Source: Bacteroidia bacterium (GTDB lineage: Bacteria > Bacteroidota > Bacteroidia > J057). Taken from it: 64,000 nt of DNA. Below, piece after piece: positions 8,301 through 15,649 of the stretch. Both the position numbers and the translations under genes were made by a program. The notes below the pieces were generated by a model, which had not been told where the DNA came from, did not search any database, and was given only the letters and a program-made list of their open reading frames with translations. Position 1 is the first letter of the stretch; the number at the start of each line of letters is the position of its first letter. The DNA is taken from positions 310,001-374,000 of the forward strand of contig JAUIGE010000002.1 of NCBI GenBank assembly GCA_030430205.1, in the 5' to 3' direction.

Positions 8301-10108
8301 TGCGTTCGGTGACCATCCAGGAAGCAAGGGATAATAAATGGCTTTTGGCAAACAGCTATGTCTACTACGGTGATGACTGGGACGCCCTGATCATAGATCA
8401 GGAGGCAAAGACGGCAACGGGTTACCTTTCCCCCTTTATCGATTTTAAAGCCTTGCTTGATTCGGCCTATTTTGATAGGGCTTCGGCTCCCAATGCCTTT
8501 TTTGACGCTGGCACTTTGGCCCGGGATTCATTGATCCTGCTATTGGATTACCTGGAAGGACAGATCGTGGCGCCTGTTGAGCAGCAGACGATAGATAGCA
8601 TCAGGCGCGTATTGGGAGTGATTTCTGATGAAAAATGCAGGGGAAATTACGTCATTGAAGGTTATGTCCGGGAGCAGACGAAGCGGACGGGACTTGAAGC
8701 AGTGGCGATTCGCTGGGGAAGAGAAGATAATGAAACACGCACGAATAAATCTGGATATTTCAAGCTGGCGCTGGATACCTGCAAATACCCTCTTTCAGAC
8801 TTCAGATTGGAACTCAGTCGAAAGGGTTATAGAGACACGCTGTGGTATATAGTCCCGACGGATGCTTTTTATGAAACCTTCATGAAAGCCAGCTTATCGG
8901 ATGATAAAGACCCCCATACCGAGCCAGACCCTGATCGCAGCATCAAAGGACGTGTCACGCTGATCAGTTCCGGAAATAAAGCCGTGACAAATGCAGAGGT
9001 CTATGAGATGGGCTATGTTTCTACAAGGACAGATGAAAAAGGAAACTTTGAGCTGATTTATGGCGATCCGGAAGAGACACGGAAAACGGGTGCCCTCATT
9101 TCACTTCAGGTAGATAAAAAGGGACTCGAAGTGGTGAATACGGATGCACTGAAAGCAAAACTGGGGCAAATGAGCCTGGTTCGGATATTTATGGCTCCCC
9201 TGGGCTATGTAGATAGCCTGGAGCGCGCTTACTACAATACCCTGATGAACGCCATAGACAAGGCCTATCGGACTGAAGTACAGGGCCTGCAGGACAACCG
9301 CAAAATGAATACCTATGAGGTACAGCAGAAGACCCAGGTCATAGACCGGGTGAGAAATAACCGCGAGCTGGAAGCCGCCAGCCTGGCCCGTCAGCTGGCC
9401 CGCACCAATATTGATCAGGTATCGAGAGAAAAAGGCTACGCCATTTTGGCCTTGCAAAAAGGGGATGGCTCTCTTGTGATGGATTTGATGCAGGATAGCA
9501 AAGTCCAGCAAAAACTACCAGAAGATGATTTTGTCCAGAATAAAAAAAGTCAAACAGATTTCAGGGATGGACAGTCCTCTTTGGATAAAGCTATGCGTCT
9601 CCTGAGTGAATATAAATACAAAGAGGCTATGGAAAGCTTCAACCAGGCAGTGGGTGCAGAGCCCGGAAATATCACCTTTTACCTTGATTTTGGCGAAAGA
9701 TTGGAAAAAGCTGGCAGATCTGATGAGGCAATTTTAGTGTATAAACAGGCCATTCAATATGGAAATCCAACCGTGGAGCAGCAGCAAATACTGGCTAACA
9801 GGCTGTCCGATGTACATGCAAAAAGCGGAGATTATATCAATGCCATATATGTGCAGAAGAACTTCCTCAACCGCCTGAAAGAAGTGCAGAATCAGGACCC
9901 CGAAAAGTACGACCTCATGTTTATTGAAAGTACCTTGCGTATCGCTGATTATTACCAATACCAGCCCAAATCCAGGGATGGGGAGTATCTAGGCCTGCTC
10001 AGAAGCGCCAGAAGGTTAATTCTCAACCATCGAAAATACCCACGGTATAAAGAATACAAAGCCAGACTGGATGATTATTGGAAGAAATCAGGAGAAGGTG
10101 ACGGATAA
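5375..10108 (+). CDS. Giant membrane protein with CoxE/vWA-like region, carboxypeptidase-regulatory-like and TPR domains
   Basis: Residues 1-105 are helical and contain ERINRLLNRYAMSESPDARR and EEQDIFDRSFQEFL, like the N-terminal part of CoxE-type vWA proteins. Membrane segments are at about 108-130, 361-382 and 818-838. The region 131-360 between the first two should be outside the cytoplasm. Residues about 460-610 (HYLFLIEEKSSRDHFALY, then YRIVVVGEAQGLFD, then ALLTPSPISQW) look like a vWA domain whose metal site (DxSxS) has decayed to ExKSS. After the third segment come a helical-repeat part, two small beta domains at about 1087-1160 and 1189-1270 resembling carboxypeptidase regulatory-like folds, and TPRs at about 1403-1500. 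It is coupled to the CHAT gene by an 8-base overlap (ATGGATAA). I infer it is the membrane platform of a MoxR/vWA-type conflict or signalling system. Confidence 0.85.
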   Translation: MDKTPNHIAFLPFEELLSELKEQYHFVLGVDSHERINRLLNRYAMSESPDARRLQYELCALLAGSQEEQDIFDRSFQEFLDRYSFELEKKEVDSSVEISKKISRSRLFFRAFSFLLLLVSLYIYLAFVYVKPIPGPVFAQLPGSYHMFLADTSEVRDLPPLFIDKVKERYWQFKFENYKEAKPRLIIPFSEPLAEGVQFRIVTQSNKERQREVKLRFQEPLRVRIEEKKKDSERVFVPQIIGVKAEVENWPDSLREAYQDVAASYQLLGRSYLWKLSDGRQFEESEISLADPEQSLQLRLEVIAYWLVDGDTLSWEASASTEISPPHPATRIPFVPIGFKYLEGPDINKVKSLIQSMKPHYLPFYLLLLGLTLYLLYEWYRFRRRKLILEPSKKIGSPLRVDLEIEPSGWPKFDDPKQEEALLSLRIRQLGLGEKLDIPATLEATVEAGAIPAFRYEARSQAPHYLFLIEEKSSRDHFALYFSAWVAEMNRRDITAECYFYRRSPHKCWRIYSDRDSHRSLGQLLSVYSDYRIVVVGEAQGLFDLRSGKPGEIIHQLENWHQKALLTPSPISQWAHAEKSAQEYLPVLPANSEGLLQLSRIWSEEEKLNKLSPKSLLDPELPILPDDPVAEEKADWPAVVEELRPYLGVEAMQWLAATAIYTELEWELTLNLGRALGFYYEEQSGLRIFRLPWFRQGALPEGLREALYDELSPQQRADALAYLTSLLAHRENMPPPNSLAEQERRSQVAMYHFLQSDQGATARAALQQVIRSLPPEEIQDPVVLKGLASATPKPLMAVLPRQMFHKQMPYFGLRSRTRAVAFGIAALLFSSIWVLLNGNPLAKGLPKAPYTENMMRTGLTERDSLTWAHYRAWQAADTGNYEQALQIFDRRIVAFLEAQGTDSDELAPLARDHSRAMYNVLLQQRNEIGQGLKPPFGVDSKVLSRFSYLYSAYSDPIYRQLSGLPVYGASFWQSYMRSVTIQEARDNKWLLANSYVYYGDDWDALIIDQEAKTATGYLSPFIDFKALLDSAYFDRASAPNAFFDAGTLARDSLILLLDYLEGQIVAPVEQQTIDSIRRVLGVISDEKCRGNYVIEGYVREQTKRTGLEAVAIRWGREDNETRTNKSGYFKLALDTCKYPLSDFRLELSRKGYRDTLWYIVPTDAFYETFMKASLSDDKDPHTEPDPDRSIKGRVTLISSGNKAVTNAEVYEMGYVSTRTDEKGNFELIYGDPEETRKTGALISLQVDKKGLEVVNTDALKAKLGQMSLVRIFMAPLGYVDSLERAYYNTLMNAIDKAYRTEVQGLQDNRKMNTYEVQQKTQVIDRVRNNRELEAASLARQLARTNIDQVSREKGYAILALQKGDGSLVMDLMQDSKVQQKLPEDDFVQNKKSQTDFRDGQSSLDKAMRLLSEYKYKEAMESFNQAVGAEPGNITFYLDFGERLEKAGRSDEAILVYKQAIQYGNPTVEQQQILANRLSDVHAKSGDYINAIYVQKNFLNRLKEVQNQDPEKYDLMFIESTLRIADYYQYQPKSRDGEYLGLLRSARRLILNHRKYPRYKEYKARLDDYWKKSGEGDG

Positions 10109-10123
10109 CAACAATAGTTAGCT

Positions 10124-10147
10124 CCAATTGTAAAAAAAATTGGTTTT
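10124..10147 (+). terminator. Weak intrinsic terminator after the giant gene
   Basis: CCAATT and AATTGG form a short stem around an A-rich loop, followed by TTTTC. It lies 15 bases after the stop of the 1577-residue gene. The stem is short, so efficiency is doubtful. Confidence 0.4.
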
Positions 10148-10274
10148 CTCCACTATTTTCCCTAAAATCATATCGCCTTTCGCTTTCCCTCCTTAGAGCC
10201 AGTAACGAATTAAGAACAACACACACGGACTTGTTGGTGAAAACCATTTGTTTACTATTAATTTATGCTTGCTC

Positions 10275-11132
10275 ATGAAGAACATGTTACTTTGCTTCTG
10301 CTTCATTTTATTTTCTACCCTCTTCAGCTTCGGTCAGTCTGCTCCTCAAAGTGAATCTCAATTTCTCGAACCCCAACCCGGGGAACTCATCGACCAACAG
10401 GTCAATGTGAAGCGTGTACACGCAAAAGAGTTTCAGGTGACACCTTACGGCAAGAAAAAAGATGCAGGGCATCTTGAGTTTTTTGAATTTGACAGCCTGG
10501 GACATCTTGTCAGACAAGTTGAAATCAAAAACGACGACACCAGTCGTGTGCGTTCCCTGCATTACTCTCATCCCGGCCTTTTGGCCTGGGAACAGGTAGA
10601 TGACAAGCTTTTGGCAAAAAGCTACAAAGCCGGCTACCGCCTCAATCCGGATCGCTCCGTTTTTCAGGTGAAAAACTATGAGCTCCTCAACGCCAAGTCT
10701 TCCATGTTGCTCGATACACGCATGTATCGCTACAACCAGGCGGGCAAAAAACAGACGGTTTATTCCCTTACCAACAATCACCTGAGCGAATCTCAGCACT
10801 TCAGCTATGACCCACAGGGTCGATTGGTCGAAGAGATCAACAAAGATGCCGCCGGCAAGATGGTGCGGAGTATCCGCTATACCTACAATGAAGCCGGTAA
10901 GCGTACCCGCATCGAAAAAACAGATTTTTGGATAAAAGAGCGCAATGAGGTATTTAACTATACCTACAATGAGTTAGGAAAATTGCTGGAAATCCTGTGG
11001 GAAGTGGATGGGAAGGAAAAAGGACGAATGATTTATGAGTATGACGAGTCAGGAAAAAGCTTGCAAAGAATCAGCAAGACGGTAGACGGCAAGCGTGAGT
11101 ATGTGAAGGAATTTAATTACGAATTTTTTTAA
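10275..11132 (+). CDS. Secreted YD/RHS-repeat-like protein
   Basis: The start is put at the second ATG (MKNMLLCFCFILFSTLFSFG), which gives a clean signal peptide; the track's start adds nine residues. The mature part carries repeated strand motifs of YD-repeat type: HFSYDPQGRLVEEINKD, IRYTYNEAGKRTRIEK, FNYTYNELGKLLEIL and MIYEYDESGKSLQRI, spaced by about 20-35 residues. These repeats build beta-sheet surfaces in RHS and wall-associated proteins, but the number here is low and there is no toxin tip or core motif, so this is a small secreted YD-repeat protein of unknown role. It ends just before a strong bidirectional terminator and faces a convergent membrane-protein gene. Confidence 0.8.
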   Translation: MKNMLLCFCFILFSTLFSFGQSAPQSESQFLEPQPGELIDQQVNVKRVHAKEFQVTPYGKKKDAGHLEFFEFDSLGHLVRQVEIKNDDTSRVRSLHYSHPGLLAWEQVDDKLLAKSYKAGYRLNPDRSVFQVKNYELLNAKSSMLLDTRMYRYNQAGKKQTVYSLTNNHLSESQHFSYDPQGRLVEEINKDAAGKMVRSIRYTYNEAGKRTRIEKTDFWIKERNEVFNYTYNELGKLLEILWEVDGKEKGRMIYEYDESGKSLQRISKTVDGKREYVKEFNYEFF

Positions 11133-11166
11133 GGAAATTTTCCTTGGACGATAAAACCCAACTACA

Positions 11167-11200
11167 AACCCAACAAGTTTTTAAAACCTGTTGGGTTTTG
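11167..11200. terminator. Bidirectional intrinsic terminator
   Basis: AACCCAACAAG and CCTGTTGGGTT form a nearly perfect 11-bp stem around TTTTTAAAA, with T-rich sequence on the plus side and A-rich sequence before it. It lies between the convergent YD-repeat gene and the 407-residue membrane-protein gene and can serve both. Confidence 0.8.
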
Positions 11201-11212
11201 TTATGCCTTGAA

Positions 11213-12436
11213 TCAAGGCTGCATCTGAAGCCTCCGCATGCGCGGAGCGAGCACCCCCACCCAGAGCAGTACACTAAGTACTGAAGGAAGTAGCCCAAAA
11301 TAGAACAAAAAGTAATATTCTTCAGAGAAGCCCCATCCCATATTCACATTCACATTCATGCCCAGCACTTCATGCAGATAAAAAGCGAAAGCAAAACCCA
11401 AAAATGGCAGAGCAAGACTCCAAAGCGTCAATGCCACTTTTCGCATAGCTGTCTTTCGTCTGACACTCCCCAGCGCGACCATGCCTACCACCAGATAACT
11501 CACAAGTATGGAACTGGCGATAAACTTATCGTCATGAAAGGAGTGTGTCAATTCATTGACAAAAAGAAGGATTCCCACCAGCAGGGCGATCACCGCAAAA
11601 GCCAGCAAGGCAAGCAGAAACTGCTTCACATGGGCTTGTTGGAAGACAAGCGCAAGCAGGCCGAAAAGCATGACCATAAACAGCAGGATATGGGAAAATT
11701 TAGATCGAAATTGCAGATAATCGCTTAGTTCTCTGAATAAACTAATTGCGATCGATTTTCGCTCATGATTTTGCCATACTTTTTTCACTTCTGAATGAAA
11801 ATCCGGTGACATAGCTCTGCGCTGATAATGCGCAGTCATCAATTCCGCACTTGTCACCCCTTCAAGATCACCTCCATAATATTCGAAAAGCTGCATGGCT
11901 TTTTCCAGATGTAGCTGATCCTGATCGCCCGATGGAGGCCCATAGCGGTCGTGACGCTCCTGGCTTGAGGCCAGGCTGTGGGCATCGTAAGTCCAATAAC
12001 TTCCGCCAAAATCCAGCAGATTTTCCTCCGCCCGAAAACTGTCATGCAAACTCTCTGCATCGAGTTGGTGATGGATTCCTATGCTATAATAGAAAGGCAT
12101 CAATGCCAGCAGCATCGTCCCGCCTATCACTATCCCTGCCTGTTGCAGGTTACTCCCTCCGGGATATTTTCCCGGCCGAAAGGTATGCATACCGATCATC
12201 CAGCCCAGCCATATCAGCCCGCAGCTGATGTAGATGAGCGCCAGATCCATTTCTGCGTCAGGCACGTTTTTCGGCGATGCTAAAAGGACTTTCACACCTA
12301 TCACCCCAGCAAGGCCTCCTAAAGCCAGAAGCAAAGCATGGATGCGGGTAGCCCACAGCTTCGGGTAATTCACCAGAAGCCAGTGATCTGTTTTTTCAAA
12401 AAATGGGGGCCAAAAGCGGCGAAAAAATCTAGTCAT
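11213..12436 (-). CDS. Multi-pass membrane protein, paralogue of the next gene
   Basis: The 407-residue protein has about eight hydrophobic segments: three in the first 130 residues, an extracytoplasmic stretch of about 100 residues, then five more (for example LLALLAFAVIALLVGILLFV). The N terminus has the signature DHWLLVNYPKLWATRIHALL, shared with the upstream neighbour (DHHLLIHYPALWATRIHQVI). The two genes are therefore tandem paralogues, with strongest similarity in the first 60 residues. I recognise the signature from uncharacterised Bacteroidota membrane proteins but know no function. A pyrimidine-rich repeat separates it from its upstream copy, and both are on the minus strand. Confidence 0.75.
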   Translation of the reverse strand: MTRFFRRFWPPFFEKTDHWLLVNYPKLWATRIHALLLALGGLAGVIGVKVLLASPKNVPDAEMDLALIYISCGLIWLGWMIGMHTFRPGKYPGGSNLQQAGIVIGGTMLLALMPFYYSIGIHHQLDAESLHDSFRAEENLLDFGGSYWTYDAHSLASSQERHDRYGPPSGDQDQLHLEKAMQLFEYYGGDLEGVTSAELMTAHYQRRAMSPDFHSEVKKVWQNHERKSIAISLFRELSDYLQFRSKFSHILLFMVMLFGLLALVFQQAHVKQFLLALLAFAVIALLVGILLFVNELTHSFHDDKFIASSILVSYLVVGMVALGSVRRKTAMRKVALTLWSLALPFLGFAFAFYLHEVLGMNVNVNMGWGFSEEYYFLFYFGLLPSVLSVLLWVGVLAPRMRRLQMQP

Positions 12437-12521
12437 AAGTATTTTCTCTTATCTCTTATCTCTGCTCTCTATTCTCTCCTCTCTCCTCTCTCCTCTCTGC
12501 TCTCTCCTCTCTGCTCTCCCC
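12437..12521. repeat. Tandem repeat, purine-rich on the minus strand
   Basis: The plus strand reads TCTCTTATCTCTTATCTCTG and then CTCTCCT units. The minus strand, which is sense to both flanking genes, is GAGAGGA/GAGAGCA. It fills the entire gap between the two paralogous membrane-protein genes and belongs to the same class as the arrays at 1353, 3731 and 27668. Confidence 0.85.
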
Positions 12522-12522
12522 C

Positions 12523-13767
12523 CTAATTCCTCGTCGGCGATGCCTGAAGCCTGCCCAACCGCAGGCGATACAGCCCATTCCAGACAAAATAGCTGACAGC
12601 AGCTGTGACCAGGACAACACTTGTCATTTTGTGGTCTTGAAATTGGACAATGTTGCTCCATCCGATGAAGCACATGAGAAGCACCGGAAAGCTCAGCGCT
12701 AACAGCAAAACGATGACGGTTCTGCCTTGAGCCAGGATGCGTGTATTTCGATTTCTGAAAATCTGGGTGAAAAGCAGCCCATAGAGGCCAATGCCGATAA
12801 ACATGGCCCAGTCCTCCTGGCGTGTAGCGCGAAAGGTGTTGTCCAGAAACTCGCTCGCGAGTCCGATGATCAGGCCGCCAATGGCGGCGGAGGCCAGCGC
12901 CATCAGAAACTGTTTCCAGCTTGCCTGCTGGAAGATGCTGAAAGCAAAACAGACAAACAGTACCATGGCTATGAAGGCACTTCGGCTGCCAGGACCGTAT
13001 AGGAAAACCTTGTTGGTTTTTATTCTGCTGATAAGCATGGCGTTTTTCATGGCGCTGTTTTTGGCCTTTTCAAAACTGGAATTGAAAAAGCTCTCTCCAT
13101 GTTGGAAGTTATCCATCACCCGTGCAGGCGAATGCGGGAAGCCTTCTTTGCTATAGCGGTTGTAGGTATCTAAGAAAAGCTGAATTTGCGCAGTGTGCTC
13201 ATGGGAATTTGCCGGAATCGAAAAATCAGGATGTGAAAGCTTGAAAGTTGAAGGCTCTCTTTTTAGGTAAAATCTGCCAAATTGGGGGTAGTGGGAGTCA
13301 TTGAGGTAGTATTCGCTTCCCATATCCAGTACAAATACATCCTGTGCAAAAAGCTGATCGTCAATTTTGTGATCAATTTTGTGATTCAAAATGACTGTAT
13401 AGGCGATAGGGCCTGAAATCATAAACAAAATGCCCAGGATATAAATCAGTTGCTCTCTCATCCACTGTCCGGCCTTTCGTTCTCCAAAAACCTTTTCCGG
13501 TTTAAACTGATACACCCGGATAGCCCAAAGGCCCGCACATAGCGCAACAGGAACCATCAGGAGCCCAAAATGGGTCTCCGTGTCAGGTACATCCTGCAGC
13601 TTGATGGGGGTAAAAAGTGCTTTGAGAGCCAGGAGGCCGAATGCAAGGCTACCAAAAAATATGACCTGGTGGATGCGTGTAGCCCAGAGGGCAGGATAAT
13701 GGATCAGCAGATGGTGATCTAATCGCTTGAGGAAGGGCGGACTGAGCGCCTGCAGTTTTCGTAGCAT
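12523..13767 (-). CDS. Multi-pass membrane protein, tandem paralogue
   Basis: The 414-residue protein has the same plan as its downstream neighbour: an N-terminal signature DHHLLIHYPALWATRIHQVI, three membrane segments, a polar region at about 130-260 and five further membrane segments. The polar loop is predicted to be outside the cytoplasm, and in both copies it contains a similar motif (DMGSEYYLNDSHYPQ here, DFGGSYWTYDAHSL in the other), so the loop is conserved although the flanking sequence has diverged. No catalytic motif is visible. Function is unknown; a transporter accessory or sensor role is possible but cannot be shown from sequence alone. Confidence 0.75.
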   Translation of the reverse strand: MLRKLQALSPPFLKRLDHHLLIHYPALWATRIHQVIFFGSLAFGLLALKALFTPIKLQDVPDTETHFGLLMVPVALCAGLWAIRVYQFKPEKVFGERKAGQWMREQLIYILGILFMISGPIAYTVILNHKIDHKIDDQLFAQDVFVLDMGSEYYLNDSHYPQFGRFYLKREPSTFKLSHPDFSIPANSHEHTAQIQLFLDTYNRYSKEGFPHSPARVMDNFQHGESFFNSSFEKAKNSAMKNAMLISRIKTNKVFLYGPGSRSAFIAMVLFVCFAFSIFQQASWKQFLMALASAAIGGLIIGLASEFLDNTFRATRQEDWAMFIGIGLYGLLFTQIFRNRNTRILAQGRTVIVLLLALSFPVLLMCFIGWSNIVQFQDHKMTSVVLVTAAVSYFVWNGLYRLRLGRLQASPTRN

Positions 13768-13894
13768 GACTTTTTAGGTTAAGGGCGAATGTTATGTTTA
13801 CCTGAGGAAAGACGAAGAAGTTGTACTTTTCCTATCCTTTTACAAGATAAAACGAAAGAAGAGATTCCACAGTGTAAAAAAAGATTCCTCTATT

Positions 13895-14491
13895 ATGCAA
13901 AGTGAGTTATTGTTGATTTTTGTCAAGCATCCCATCCCCGGGCAGGTAAAAACCCGCCTGGCCGCTAGCCTGGGCCATGAAAAGGCCCTGAGCATCTACC
14001 AACGCCTGCTCGCGCATACGCGCGATCTCAGCAGCCAGCTTTCGGCTGACAAAGTCGTCTTTTATGGCAATGAAGTTCCTGAACAGGATCTTTGGCAGGA
14101 AGCAGGCTATCCCCGCTTTTTACAAAGCGGAGAGGATTTGGGAGCACGCATGAAACATGCGTTTCAGTGGGGATTGGGGCAGGGATACGAGCGTATCCTG
14201 ATCATCGGCAGCGACTGCGCCGAGCTGGAGGCCGTCCATTTGCAGGAAGCATTTCTGCAACTCAAGGAATACGATGCAATCCTGGGACCCGCCAAAGACG
14301 GCGGCTATTATTGCCTGGGAATGAAGCAATTGATCCCTACGCTTTTTGAGAAAAAAGACTGGAGTACAGCAAGTGTTTTTACCGCAAGTATACAAGATCT
14401 ACTGAGAGAAAATCGCGCATTTTACCTGCTGCCTACCCTTTCAGACATAGACCATGAAGCGGATTTGGAGGGGACTTTTTTGGCAGAATAA
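13895..14491 (+). CDS. DUF2064 / TIGR04282-type glycosyltransferase
   Basis: The 198-residue protein begins ELLLIFVKHPIPGQVKTRLA, the family signature of the DUF2064 (TIGR04282) GT-A-like glycosyltransferases. GSDCAEL at about residue 106 is the likely metal-binding strand end, and ILGPAKDGGYYCLGM is the next conserved block. Members occur in arsenosugar clusters but also widely outside them; none of the other arsenosugar genes is present here, so the substrate is unknown. The ATG overlaps no other gene, and the gene ends 10 bases before a convergent small secreted-protein gene. Confidence 0.9.
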   Translation: MQSELLLIFVKHPIPGQVKTRLAASLGHEKALSIYQRLLAHTRDLSSQLSADKVVFYGNEVPEQDLWQEAGYPRFLQSGEDLGARMKHAFQWGLGQGYERILIIGSDCAELEAVHLQEAFLQLKEYDAILGPAKDGGYYCLGMKQLIPTLFEKKDWSTASVFTASIQDLLRENRAFYLLPTLSDIDHEADLEGTFLAE

Positions 14492-14501
14492 ATGCCTTTT
14501 C

Positions 14502-14804
14502 CTAAAGCTTGCGCCAGTGACCTCCGGTCCATGACCAGCCTTCAGCGATGCGGCTCCACTGGCCTGGGATCCACATGTGCCCATTTTTTATTCGAACACA
14601 CTCTCCAGGCTCCCATTCATATTTTTGGGTTTTGTTATCCCACTTCCAATCATCTCCCTCCCAGATATATCCTGGTGGGCATTCTTGTGGCTCAGTCAAT
14701 TTTTCAGTTGGCTTTGAGGGGCGTTTTTCTACAATCTTCTGAGCATTCGTCTGGCTATACATGAACAAAAAAATAGCAGTAAACAAAAAGGCGTTGCGTT
14801 TCAT
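14502..14804 (-). CDS. Small secreted WxxGxW-repeat-like protein
   Basis: The start is placed at MKRNAFLFTAIFLFMYSQTNAQ, a good signal peptide with Ala-Gln at the cleavage site; the track's start adds three residues. The mature part of about 78 residues is Trp-rich: PPGYIWEGDDWKWDNKTQKY and HMWIPGQWSRIAEGWSWTGG. This matches the small YXWGXW/WxxGxW repeat proteins that are exported in many Gram-negatives, with unknown function. It is monocistronic by position, facing a convergent glycosyltransferase gene. Confidence 0.75.
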   Translation of the reverse strand: MKRNAFLFTAIFLFMYSQTNAQKIVEKRPSKPTEKLTEPQECPPGYIWEGDDWKWDNKTQKYEWEPGECVRIKNGHMWIPGQWSRIAEGWSWTGGHWRKL

Positions 14805-14973
14805 GGAAATCATAGCAATTCTACTACTCTTTATGAGTATTCATTTTTCGTGTTGTACAAAAAGGATCGTCGGAAAATAATGAGGCAGGAAACTTATTGG
14901 GCGATGAACAAGAACAATGCCGGAAATGGATGGGAGGATGAGCAGATTTGCAGGTTGGAAGAAATTGCTCTTG

Positions 14974-15582
14974 CTAATGCTTTTCTGCTTTAATGCCAGC
15001 GGGTATTTCCACCTTCAGATGATTTTCATCGGGAGGGATAGGGCAGGAGTAAATATCTGCATAGGCGCAGTAGGGATTGTAACAAAGGTTGAAATCGATC
15101 TCGATTTTGTCGCCCTTAGGGACCTTCAGGTCCAGGTAGCGGCCGCCGCCATAGGAGCCATTTCCATTGGTGTAGTCCTTAAAAGGGAGAAAGAGGTAGT
15201 CTTTGTACTTGCGCTCGCTGGCGAGGCGGAGGTTGCGGTAGATGCTGAGTTGGTAGGTTTTGCCTTCCAGCTCAAATTCGGCCACGCCATATTTTACATA
15301 TTTCGCCAGGCGATCGGTACTGGTGGGCATGTCAAATGGCTGTGCATCAGGCGTGAGGGTGAGTCTTGCCGTGACTTTGTAAGTTGGATCCGGTGCATAG
15401 TAGGGCAAAGGATGGAAGGTGACACCTCCTTTTACAAAAGGCGAGTGATCGTCTTTTTGGAACTCTTTGGCTGCTTTTTTTCGATGCTTTTCGACCTTTT
15501 TTGCATAGGCTGCATCGCTTTGTGAATAAGCTGGTGCCATAAAAAGCAACAAAAGCATGGACAAAATGAATAAAGGCTTCAT
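14974..15582 (-). CDS. Secreted DUF1684-family protein
   Basis: The 202-residue protein starts with a signal peptide (MKPLFILSMLLLLFMAPAYS). The mature part has the DUF1684 pattern: a charged segment ending FQKDDHSPF, a beta-rich middle, LFLPFKDYTNGNGSYGGGRYLDL, and then FNLCYNPYCAYADIYSCPIP with the conserved cysteines. DUF1684 proteins are widespread in Bacteroidota and Actinobacteria and have no proven activity. Its upstream gap toward the ABC permease genes is short and the two units diverge. The family call is confident; no function can be given. Confidence 0.9.
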   Translation of the reverse strand: MKPLFILSMLLLLFMAPAYSQSDAAYAKKVEKHRKKAAKEFQKDDHSPFVKGGVTFHPLPYYAPDPTYKVTARLTLTPDAQPFDMPTSTDRLAKYVKYGVAEFELEGKTYQLSIYRNLRLASERKYKDYLFLPFKDYTNGNGSYGGGRYLDLKVPKGDKIEIDFNLCYNPYCAYADIYSCPIPPDENHLKVEIPAGIKAEKH

Positions 15583-15649
15583 GATTTATTAATAATTTAA
15601 AACGCAACGCCAGCAACGATCTGGTGTCTTTAGAAAAACTCTCTTTCTC

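Noticed and set aside
11372-11728. 118-codon ORF rich in Lys, His and Gln
   Set aside because: Antisense to the 407-residue membrane protein; the odd composition is what the complement of membrane-segment codons gives.
14803-14880. 25-codon ORF MEIIAILLLFMSIHFSCCTK with a lipoprotein-like start
   Set aside because: It overlaps the start codon of the divergent Trp-rich protein and ends after five residues beyond the cysteines; chance is a better explanation.
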